A stretch of 17,758 nt of DNA from Nitriliruptor sp040882055 (lineage in GTDB: Bacteria > Actinomycetota > Nitriliruptoria > Nitriliruptorales > Nitriliruptoraceae): assembly GCA_040882055.1 (NCBI GenBank), contig JBBECA010000067.1, positions 1 to 17,758 of the forward strand, in the 5' to 3' direction. A program made the translations under genes and the position numbers. Shown piece after piece: positions 1 through 5,879 of the stretch. A model generated the notes under the pieces. It was not told where the DNA came from. It did no database searches and saw nothing but the letters and a program-made list of their open reading frames with translations. Positions within the stretch are counted from its first letter, which is position 1. Every line of letters starts with the position of its first letter.

Positions 1-123
1 ATCTCGGTCGAGCTGTGCAACCAGTGCCACCCGTTCTACACGGGCAAGCAGAAGCTCGTCGACGCCGGTGGCCGCGTGGACCGTTTCAAGCGGCGTCTCG
101 AGAAGTCGAACAAGACGAGCTGA
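1..123 (+). CDS. rpmE: 50S ribosomal protein L31, 3' part
   Basis: C-terminal 40 residues of ribosomal protein L31, a small component of the large ribosomal subunit near the central protuberance. The frame is open from base 1 and ends at TGA 121–123. It shows the family signature CNQCHPFYTGKQ followed by an Arg/Lys-rich tail with GGRVDRF. The CxxC pair, with upstream ligands outside the window, marks the zinc-binding (C+) form rather than the zinc-independent paralogue, although the N-terminal Cys cannot be seen. The start lies before the window. In many actinobacteria rpmE precedes prfA; here about 5.7 kb of other genes separates the two. A strong hairpin follows the stop, so rpmE probably ends its own transcript. 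Confidence 0.95.
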   Translation: MSVELCNQCHPFYTGKQKLVDAGGRVDRFKRRLEKSNKTS

Positions 124-138
124 GTCCCATCCTGACCG

Positions 139-162
139 CGCCGCCGGGTCCGCCCGGCGGCG
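139..162 (+). terminator. Terminator-like hairpin after rpmE
   Basis: A perfect 10-bp stem (139–148 with 153–162, core CCGCCGGG/CCCGGCGG) closes a 4-base loop (TCCG), 15 bases after the rpmE stop. No U-tract follows, which is common for high-G+C actinobacterial terminators. The stem is directly visible; its termination activity is inferred. Confidence 0.7.
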
Positions 163-263
163 TCGTCGTGACGGCCTCCCCCGGTGAGCCGTGCCTCGAC
201 GGAACGCACACCCTGCGCCCGCGCCGTGCGCCCTCAGCGCGACAGCGCCCGAGGGGACGACAC

Positions 264-279
264 GCTTCGTGCGCGAAGC
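264..279. promoter_or_regulatory. Short dyad upstream of the response regulator
   Basis: Perfect inverted repeat GCTTCG–TGCG–CGAAGC, 41 bases before the chosen start of the response-regulator gene. A TACGTT hexamer at 282–287 just downstream could serve as a –10 element. The dyad could be an operator or a leader hairpin. It is short, so chance is a real alternative. Confidence 0.3.
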
Positions 280-320
280 ACTACGTTGCGTGACGTTCGG
301 TGGACCGAAGGGGACGACGT

Positions 321-1034
321 TTGCGAGTCCTGATCGCGGAGGACCACGACGCGACGGCCGCCATCATCGCGCGCACCTTGCGTGCCGACGGCTTCGACGT
401 CGATACCACCGCCGACGGTGCTGATCTGCTCGCGGTCTGCGGCGCCGGCGAGTACGACCTGCTGGTGCTCGATCGCCGCCTGGCCGGCAGCGACGGGCTC
501 GAACTGTGCCGCGAGCTGCGTGCCGCGAGGTGCTGGGTGCCGGTCCTGATCGTCTCCGGGATGCGCGGCACCACCGACGTGGTGCACGGCCTCGAGGCCG
601 GGGCGGACGACTACCTCGGCAAGCCGTTCGCCGTCGAGGAGCTGCGAGCCCGGGTCCGCGCGGTCCTCCGCCGCCGGGGCGGCGCACCAGCGCAGCCGGC
701 GACCTCGGCCGAGCAACCGTTCTGCCTCGACGCCGACACGCAGCGGTTCCTGCACGCTGACGGCGAGGTCGCCCTCAGCCAGCGTGAGTTCGCGCTGCTG
801 GCGGCGTTGGTGCAGAGCGGGGGACGCGTCCTGTCGCGCACCGAGCTGCTCCGCGACGTCTGGCAGCTCGACGAGGCCAACCGCAAGCTCGTCGACGTCT
901 ACGTCGGCTACCTGCGGCGCAAGCTCAAGGTCGTCGGCGACCTCGTGACCATCGAGCCGATCCGCGGCGTCGGCTACCGCCTCCGCACGCGTCAGCCTGA
1001 GGTCCGAGGTCAGGTCGGGGGCACCCGCAGCTAG
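321..1034 (+). CDS. Orphan OmpR/PhoB-family response regulator
   Basis: Two-domain response regulator of 237 residues. The receiver domain (about 1–115) has the acidic pair E7-D8, phospho-acceptor D51 in LLVLDRR, S79 in place of the usual switch Thr/Ser, and K101 in the YLGKPF loop. The C-terminal winged-helix Trans_reg_C domain (about 140–225) has the typical LSQREFALLAAL start and the RGVGYRL end, so it should bind DNA when phosphorylated. TTG 321 is chosen as start because AGGGGA (309–314) sits 6 bases upstream and the product then begins at the first strand of the receiver fold; an in-frame GTG at 300 lacks a ribosome site. No histidine kinase is adjacent, so the partner kinase is elsewhere. 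The stop overlaps the stop of the convergent EAL gene. The target is unknown; nearby surface and regulatory genes are candidates. Confidence 0.93.
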   Translation: MRVLIAEDHDATAAIIARTLRADGFDVDTTADGADLLAVCGAGEYDLLVLDRRLAGSDGLELCRELRAARCWVPVLIVSGMRGTTDVVHGLEAGADDYLGKPFAVEELRARVRAVLRRRGGAPAQPATSAEQPFCLDADTQRFLHADGEVALSQREFALLAALVQSGGRVLSRTELLRDVWQLDEANRKLVDVYVGYLRRKLKVVGDLVTIEPIRGVGYRLRTRQPEVRGQVGGTRS

Positions 1035-1867
1035 CTGCCGGTCGCAGCGGGGACCAGCGCGTCGCCCTCGCCCGTGACGATCTCGTGCGGCGCCAACGGT
1101 GCCTGGTAGCGGTAGCCCTGCACCAGATCGATGTGCAGCTGCCTGGCTGCCTGCTCCTGCGCGGCCGTCTCGACCCCCTGCAGCACGACCTCCGCGTTCT
1201 GGACCTGAGCCACGTCGACCAGCTCGGCGAGTTCGTCGTACGAGCTCGGCAGGTCCTGCGTGACCGCCATGTCGACCTTGAGCACGTCGGGGTGGATCAG
1301 GCGCAGCAGTTGGAGCGACCGGTCGTCGGCGCGTGCGTCGTCGAGAGCGACCCGCATGCCCTCGCGGTGAGCCGCAACCGCGACCGCCCGCAGTTCGAAG
1401 ACGTTGCCGGGTACCTGGGCCGGGATCTCGAGCACGAGGTCCGCAGGCTCCAACCCGAGCAACATGCAGGTGCGGGCCAGCTCCGCGATCCGGCTCGGGT
1501 CGAGCGTGCCGGGTAGCGCGTGGACGAAGAGCCGCCACCCGTCGAGCCACGAGGCGGCCTCGCGGATCACGGTCGACATGGCGAAGCGGTCGAGCTCGGT
1601 CAGCCGTCCCGACGCGCGAGCGGCGGCGAACAGGGGCGCAGGGACGACGGTGCGTCCCTCGTGCAGCCCGCGGACGAAGCCCTCGTAGGCGACCACTCGA
1701 TCGTCACGCAGGTCAAGGACCGGTTGGTAGACGGCCGTGAGCCCCCCGCCGCCGGGACGGAGCACCGCGGTCAGTGCGCGTTGGGCCGGATCATCGGCGA
1801 CTCGACGGAGGTGCCAGGGGCGGAGCGCACGTGCGGTTCCCAACGTCTCACCTTCCTCGGTGGTCAC
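1031..1867 (-). CDS. Stand-alone EAL-domain protein, probably catalytically inactive
   Basis: A 278-residue protein with an EAL (c-di-GMP phosphodiesterase-type) domain from about 40 to 265 and no GGDEF, PAS or membrane segment. The fold landmarks are present: YQP 47–49, E62 at the EAL position (reads EGF), E147 in LEI, D176-D177, K197 in LKVD, GVE 231–233 and QGYRYQAP 250–257. Several active-site positions differ. The Asn of the usual N-x-S-P strand is H116, the second Glu of EIxE is A150, the DFGxG loop reads DARAD, and the first Glu of EGVE is Q230. From family knowledge this pattern predicts loss of hydrolysis, leaving a c-di-GMP sensor or a protein-binding role (inference). The start is GTG 1867 with AGGA close upstream. 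It probably shares a transcript with the tiny gene 45 bases upstream. Confidence 0.85.
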   Translation of the reverse strand: MTTEEGETLGTARALRPWHLRRVADDPAQRALTAVLRPGGGGLTAVYQPVLDLRDDRVVAYEGFVRGLHEGRTVVPAPLFAAARASGRLTELDRFAMSTVIREAASWLDGWRLFVHALPGTLDPSRIAELARTCMLLGLEPADLVLEIPAQVPGNVFELRAVAVAAHREGMRVALDDARADDRSLQLLRLIHPDVLKVDMAVTQDLPSSYDELAELVDVAQVQNAEVVLQGVETAAQEQAARQLHIDLVQGYRYQAPLAPHEIVTGEGDALVPAATGS

Positions 1868-1912
1868 GCGTCCTGCCGGTAGGTCGGCCGTTCGCCGACC
1901 GACTTCACCCCT

Positions 1913-2107
1913 CTACGCGGATGCGTTCGGAACCGAGCGCAGTGCGTGGGCGTCGAGCAGCGCCAACGTCGTGTCGATCGCCTGACCGAGCACCAGTTGG
2001 TAGCTGTCCGCGGACACGCGGGAGAGCTCCGCGAGGGCCGCGGTCAGCTCCCCGAGGGGTGGTGCTGGGATGGATGGAGCCGGGTGGATCGGTGCGAGCG
2101 TCGCCAC
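1913..2107 (-). CDS. Small protein sharing a C-terminal module with the divergent regulator
   Basis: A 64-residue protein with a Pro/Ala-rich N-terminus (1–18) and a helical-looking C-terminal half (about 20–56) with the pattern LAELSRVSADSYQLVLGQAI. The same pattern closes the divergent XRE protein (its residues 101–120), with 9 of 20 positions identical and several conservative. That match argues that this short ORF is real. Start GTG 2107 is chosen because AAGGGA lies 6 bases upstream; the frame is open up to 2212, but the extra residues are Pro/Arg-rich and lack a ribosome site. It lies 45 bases upstream of the EAL gene on the same strand, so co-transcription is likely. I do not recognise the family. 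A dimerisation or partner-binding peptide is a guess from the shared module. Confidence 0.6.
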   Translation of the reverse strand: MATLAPIHPAPSIPAPPLGELTAALAELSRVSADSYQLVLGQAIDTTLALLDAHALRSVPNASA

Positions 2108-2131
2108 GGGCGTTCCCTTCGGCCCTCCCGG

Positions 2132-2214
2132 CGGTGTCCGGTGCGGGCTCGTTCGTGGTATCGGCACGCGCGGTAAGAGGATGGGAAGAGCCGTTGTGGC
2201 CCGTCCGGACACCG
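2132..2214. promoter_or_regulatory. Inverted-repeat pair in the divergent promoter region
   Basis: CGGTGTCCGG at 2132–2141 and its exact reverse complement at 2205–2214 flank 63 bases inside the 161-base space between two divergent genes. Each arm also contains CGG-N3-CCG, a small dyad of its own. The arrangement could be a pair of operator sites for the XRE protein encoded immediately downstream. In such G+C-rich DNA a 10-base match is not rare, so this remains tentative. Confidence 0.3.
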
Positions 2215-2268
2215 AGCGGTCAGCGGTCGGGCAAGATGCGGCTCGTCGGCGAGCGTGGAGGCAACGTG

Positions 2269-2667
2269 GTGGGTGCGACCTCGTTCCCCGTGCGCGTCCG
2301 TCGACGACGGCTCGCGTTGCGGCTCACGCAGCGTGTGGCCGCGCAGCGTGCGGGCGTCTCGCTCGCGACGTGGCAGTCCCTCGAACGGGTCGGCGCGGAG
2401 GCTGACAGCTTCCAGGATCTGACCCTCGCCCGGGTGGCGCACGGGCTCGAGATCGAGCTCGAAGCGTTGCTACGTGACGGTGACGGTGCCGTTGGTGGTC
2501 CCGATGTGGCCCGGGGGGACGACGGGGCCGCCGCGCCCGAGGAGCTGATCGAGCTCCTCGACGAGCGGCTCCGGCGGCTCGCCGAGGTCTCCGAGGAGAC
2601 CTTCTTGCTCGTCCACGGCCAGGCGCTCGAGGCGGCGGAACGCTTCCTCGAGGTCTTCGACCGCTAG
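2269..2667 (+). CDS. XRE-family helix-turn-helix protein with a novel C-terminal module
   Basis: A 132-residue protein. Residues about 11–68 form an XRE/Cro-type helix-turn-helix: an Arg-rich start, LTQRVAAQRAGVSLATWQSL as the HTH core, then a TLARVAHGLEIELEALL helix. A Gly/Asp/Ala-rich linker (69–90) leads to a C-terminal helical module (about 91–130) matching the C-terminus of the small protein on the other strand (L..L..VS..T..LV.GQA). GTG 2269 is preferred because GGAGG (2257–2261) lies 7 bases upstream; GTG 2266 (4 bases away) and ATG 2236 are in-frame alternatives. The frame stays open far upstream, but that part overlaps the divergent genes and has no domain. It is probably a transcriptional regulator of the divergent unit or of itself, with the C-terminal module as its oligomerisation or partner surface (inference). 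Confidence 0.82.
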   Translation: MGATSFPVRVRRRRLALRLTQRVAAQRAGVSLATWQSLERVGAEADSFQDLTLARVAHGLEIELEALLRDGDGAVGGPDVARGDDGAAAPEELIELLDERLRRLAEVSEETFLLVHGQALEAAERFLEVFDR

Positions 2668-2683
2668 GCGGGACGACCGGGCG

Positions 2684-2702
2684 GCACCGCGCTCCCCGGT
2701 GC
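2684..2702 (+). terminator. Weak terminator-like hairpin after the XRE gene
   Basis: A stem GCACCG (2684–2689) with CGGTGC (2697–2702) and a 7-base loop begins 17 bases after the stop codon. There is no U-tract. The 13-mer GGGCGGCACCGCG (2679–2691) that overlaps the left arm recurs exactly at 2751–2763. Confidence 0.35.
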
Positions 2703-2840
2703 TGACGCTGGGACGTCACGTCGCCGGGGCCTCGGCCTGGCGGTCGCTGCGGGCGGCACCGCGACGTCCGGTGATCGCCGCGGGAGGACGTCCGCGCGGT
2801 CAGCGCTCTGATGCTTCAGGACTAGACAGCCCTCGCCGTA

Positions 2841-2870
2841 CCTATCTGAACCTAGAAAGACTCAGATAGG
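2841..2870. promoter_or_regulatory. Inverted repeat in the leader of the SLH protein gene
   Basis: A perfect 9-bp inverted repeat, CCTATCTGA (2841–2849) and TCAGATAGG (2862–2870), surrounds a 12-base loop. It lies in a visibly A/T-richer island of about 60 bases, the only one of its kind in the window, 58–87 bases before the SLH start. Two more potential stems follow: AACCC/GGGTT (2874–2878 with 2885–2889) and ACCGGG/CCCGGT (2895–2900 with 2904–2909). The ribosome site GAAGGAG (2914–2920) comes next. The whole could be an operator over a promoter or a structured 5' leader. I could not match it to a riboswitch class I know. The rest of the 260-base gap (2668–2927) holds the hairpin and 13-mer repeats described separately and no gene. 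Confidence 0.5.
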
Positions 2871-2927
2871 CGTAACCCGAAGCGGGGTTCCGCCACCGGG
2901 GGACCCGGTCCCCGAAGGAGCGACCCG

Positions 2928-4661
2928 TTGCGATCCGACAAGCCCGTGCTGTCCGTCCTCTCCCTGCTGCTCGTGCTCCCCTTCATCGTGGGCGCTTCGG
3001 GCCAGGTGCCGACCGCGGGTACGGAACCGGCGACCACCGGGCCGGCCGCGACCGATCTGATCAGCGACACGCTCGGAGAACTCGGCGAGACGGTCGGGGA
3101 GCTCGGGGAGGGCCGGCTCGACTCGGTGCTCACCGCGGTGGGTGACGCGCTGACCACCACCGGCTGCCTCGCCCCCCTCGAGCTCGATCCGGTGCTCGGA
3201 TGCGTGCGGGAGCTCGGGAACGGGATGCTCGAGTACACCGCGCCGGACGGCGCCGTCGGCACCACCCACGGCGGGGACGCCGCGCACGACCACGCCGCGC
3301 ACGACCACGCAGAACACGACCACGACCACGACGAGCCGGTCAGCGCCGCGTCGGCGAGCTCCACGGCGCTGCCGAGCACCCGCCGGCCGCTGCAGTGCGC
3401 CGCCGACGGCACCCACCGCACGGTCGTGCTCTACGGCCACCGGCAGGGACAGAACGACCGCGCCAGCCACCTCGGCACCATCCGGGCGACGATGGAGCGC
3501 TCGAACCAGGCCATCGCGCTCTCGGCCAAGCGCTCGGGGGGACCGCTCGCCGACCTGCGCGTGCGGTGCGACAGCGGTGGACAGGTCGCCGTCGACGCCG
3601 TCCAGATCGGCTCGGCCCGCTTCGCCGACCTGCGCGCCACCCTGGCGGCGGCCGGCTACGACCGCCCGCACGAGAAGTACCTGCTGTTCGCGGACGCCCC
3701 CTCGCCGGACCCGGGCATCGCCGGGACCGCCGACATGTTCCTCGACGACCGTCGCAGCGTGAACAACCACAACAACGGTGGCCGGGCCATGTACGCGGTC
3801 ACCTACGGCGAGCGCTACTTCACCGGATCGACCGCGCTCCACGAGCTGGCGCACACCATGGGAGCGGTGCAGCCCAAGGCGCCGAAGGCCGACGGTTACG
3901 GTCACTGCACGGACCAGTCCGACGTCGTGTGCTACCCGAGCAGCAGTTCGCGGTGTGCGTCGCTCACCTTCGACTGCGGCAACGACAGCTACTTCTCCAC
4001 CGCGACGCGTGCGGGCCAGTGGTTGCACGACCACTGGAACCTCGGGTGGGAAGGCCACCGCTTCATCGCGCAGCCGACGGCTTCGGGTTCCTCCGCCGGG
4101 AGCGACGCCAACGACACCGCTGACGAGGCTGCCGACGACGCCGCGGATGGGTCGTTCAGCGACACCCCCGGCACCACCCACGCCGCGATGATCGAGGAGG
4201 CGGTGACACGCAAGATCGCCGGTGGCTACACGGACGGCACGTTCCGGCCGGACGCGGGTACACGACGCGGCCAGATGGCGACCTTCCTCACCCGCGCCTT
4301 CGACCTCCCTGCGGGCGGGACGTGGCGGTTCCGTGACGTCCGCGGCCACACCCACGTCGACGGCATCGGCGCGGTCGCCCGAGCGCAGGTGGCCAGCGGG
4401 TACCTCGACGGCACCTTCCGTCCGGAGGGTGCGGTCACCCGGGGGCAGCTCGCCACCTTCCTCGTGCGGGCGCTCGACCTGCCGGCGGCACACTCGCACC
4501 CGTTCACCGACGTGTCCGGGAGCGCTCACGAGGGGAGCATCGCGGCGGTGGCCGCAGCCGGGATCACCTCGGGCTACGACGACGGCACGTTCCGTCCGAA
4601 CGCGACGGTCACCCGCGGCCAGATGGCGACGTTCCTGATCCGCGCCCTCGACAGCCGGTGA
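2928..4661 (+). CDS. Secreted metalloprotease-like protein with three SLH repeats
   Basis: A 577-residue exported protein. TTG 2928 is the start: GAAGGAG lies 7 bases upstream and it opens a signal peptide (MRSDK, then a hydrophobic PVLSVLSLLLVLPFIV, likely cut after ASG). An L/E/G-rich segment (about 45–62) is followed by a His-rich stretch (eight His in 114–134) that may bind metal. The catalytic-like region (about 145–375) carries HELAHTMGAVQ with H305, E306 and H309, then GHCTDQSDVVCY (H326, D332, C335) and further Cys residues. HExxHxxG resembles metzincins, but the third-ligand position is Q315, so H326 or another residue may substitute (inference). After an Asp/Ala linker come three SLH domains starting near F410, F468 and F526, each with GY.DGTFRP and TRGQ[ML]ATFL, for anchoring to wall polymers. 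It is transcribed alone and ends at a strong hairpin. It is probably a cell-surface protease or adhesin; its substrate is unknown. Confidence 0.88.
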   Translation: MRSDKPVLSVLSLLLVLPFIVGASGQVPTAGTEPATTGPAATDLISDTLGELGETVGELGEGRLDSVLTAVGDALTTTGCLAPLELDPVLGCVRELGNGMLEYTAPDGAVGTTHGGDAAHDHAAHDHAEHDHDHDEPVSAASASSTALPSTRRPLQCAADGTHRTVVLYGHRQGQNDRASHLGTIRATMERSNQAIALSAKRSGGPLADLRVRCDSGGQVAVDAVQIGSARFADLRATLAAAGYDRPHEKYLLFADAPSPDPGIAGTADMFLDDRRSVNNHNNGGRAMYAVTYGERYFTGSTALHELAHTMGAVQPKAPKADGYGHCTDQSDVVCYPSSSSRCASLTFDCGNDSYFSTATRAGQWLHDHWNLGWEGHRFIAQPTASGSSAGSDANDTADEAADDAADGSFSDTPGTTHAAMIEEAVTRKIAGGYTDGTFRPDAGTRRGQMATFLTRAFDLPAGGTWRFRDVRGHTHVDGIGAVARAQVASGYLDGTFRPEGAVTRGQLATFLVRALDLPAAHSHPFTDVSGSAHEGSIAAVAAAGITSGYDDGTFRPNATVTRGQMATFLIRALDSR

Positions 4662-4664
4662 GGA

Positions 4665-4697
4665 CTCCGGCGGGCTCGGCGCGCCAGCCCGCCGGAG
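4665..4697 (+). terminator. Strong hairpin terminator after the SLH gene
   Basis: A perfect 12-bp stem, CTCCGGCGGGCT (4665–4676) with AGCCCGCCGGAG (4686–4697), and a 9-base loop begin 4 bases after the stop. There is no U-tract. It separates the accessory block from the DUF1385–prfA unit. Confidence 0.75.
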
Positions 4698-4766
4698 GTC
4701 GTCGCCGAGGGGTCTACCCTGCGCCGGTGCTCCGCGGACCGACGGAGTCGGCGTCGAGGAGCCACC

Positions 4767-5879
4767 GTGAGCGCGCAGGACGAGGGACCGGTCGGGGGGC
4801 CGGGCGAGCCGTCCTCCCACTACTACGGCGGTCAGGCGGTCATCGAGGGCGTGATGATGCGTGGCTCGGACCGCTGGGCCGTGGCGGTCCGGCGCCCGGA
4901 CGGTGACATCTGGCTCGAGTGCCACCCCGTCTCGGACGCCCAGCAACGGCGACGGTGGCTGCGGTTGCCCCTGGTACGTGGGTGCTACGCCCTCGTCGAC
5001 TCCCTGCGCATCGGGACCCGCGCGCTCGGCATCTCCGCCGACCAGGCGATGGACGAGGAGGAGCTCGAGGCGGGCGGTGGTGTCGCCGTCGGCGCGTCGC
5101 TCCTCGTCGCGCTGGTGCTCTTCGTCGGCATCTTCATCGTCCTACCGTCGGCGGGGACCAAGGGTCTCGATCGCCTCCTCGGTGGCGTCCTCGGTGACGG
5201 GGTCGCCTTCCACACCATCGAGTCCGTGGTCCGCATCGCGATCTTCCTGACCTACCTGTGGGCGATCTCGCTGCTGCCCGACATCCGGCGGGTCTTCCAG
5301 TACCACGGCGCCGAGCACAAGACGATCGCGGCGTGGGAGCACGACGAGGTGCTCGAGCCCGCCACCGTCGACCGGTACTCGACCTTGCACGTCCGCTGCG
5401 GGACCAACTTCCTGATCCTCGTCATGCTGCTCGCGATGGTGGTCTACACCGTCGGCGGGGTCCTCGTGCCACCGCCGGCGGACGCCGGGTTCCTGGTGGG
5501 GGTCGCCTACCACGTCACCTTGCGCGTCGTGCTGCTGCCGGTCGTGGCGGGCATGGCCTACGAGGGCCTCCGGCTCGGCGCCGCGCACGGGGACAACCCG
5601 CTCGTCGGGGCGCTCATGCTGCCAGGGCTGTGGCTCCAGCGGATCACGACCAAGCCGCCCTCGGTCGACCAGATCGAGGTGGCGATCCGCTCCTTCGAGG
5701 CGGTCGTGCCCGAGGACGTCCGGGACGGTCGGGTGCCGCACACCCTCGGCAGCCTCGTCACCCTGGCCCGGGACGGGTTGCCGGTGCAGCTCACCGCTGC
5801 GACGACCCGCGTCCACGGCGACCCGCCACCGACCCCCGAGGCCCGCCCGGCCGGAGCCACCGACCCGGAGGCACGCTGA
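4767..5879 (+). CDS. DUF1385 (YqhQ-like) membrane protein
   Basis: A 370-residue member of the DUF1385/YqhQ family. Conserved landmarks are GGQAVIEGVMMRG at 21–33, a YHGAEHKTI block at 179–187 and a HVRCGTNF block at 208–215. The family has been described as a predicted metal-dependent enzyme because of these His/Glu/Cys motifs; I know of no proven reaction. Hydrophobic segments lie near 108–128, 152–172, 214–235 and 245–275, so it is an integral membrane protein, and the short C-terminal tail is Pro/Ala-rich. GTG 4767 is chosen, with GAGGAG a few bases upstream. Its stop TGA directly abuts the prfA start. Linkage of this family to prfA and prmC recurs in other bacteria (also in Firmicutes), suggesting a functional tie to translation or simply an old operon. 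Confidence 0.88.
   Translation: MSAQDEGPVGGPGEPSSHYYGGQAVIEGVMMRGSDRWAVAVRRPDGDIWLECHPVSDAQQRRRWLRLPLVRGCYALVDSLRIGTRALGISADQAMDEEELEAGGGVAVGASLLVALVLFVGIFIVLPSAGTKGLDRLLGGVLGDGVAFHTIESVVRIAIFLTYLWAISLLPDIRRVFQYHGAEHKTIAAWEHDEVLEPATVDRYSTLHVRCGTNFLILVMLLAMVVYTVGGVLVPPPADAGFLVGVAYHVTLRVVLLPVVAGMAYEGLRLGAAHGDNPLVGALMLPGLWLQRITTKPPSVDQIEVAIRSFEAVVPEDVRDGRVPHTLGSLVTLARDGLPVQLTAATTRVHGDPPPTPEARPAGATDPEAR

Noticed and set aside
234..1550. 438-codon minus-strand frame over the response regulator and the EAL gene
   Set aside because: It overlaps two genes with clear domain motifs in other frames, and its product is compositionally biased.
1774..2268. N-terminal extension of the XRE protein back to 1774
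   Set aside because: It would cross the start of the EAL gene and the whole small gene, has no domain, and the GGAGG site at 2257–2261 marks a later start.
2871..2927. Possible c-di-GMP (GEMM) or c-di-AMP (ydaO) riboswitch before the SLH gene
   Set aside because: Fragments such as GCGGGGTT and CGGGGGACCC resemble parts of these consensus sequences, but the remaining conserved blocks and helix order are missing.
2862..4946. 694-codon open frame on the minus strand across the SLH gene
   Set aside because: It is the complement of a well-supported gene with signal peptide, HExxH and SLH motifs. Long antisense frames are expected in very G+C-rich DNA, and its translation shows no domain.
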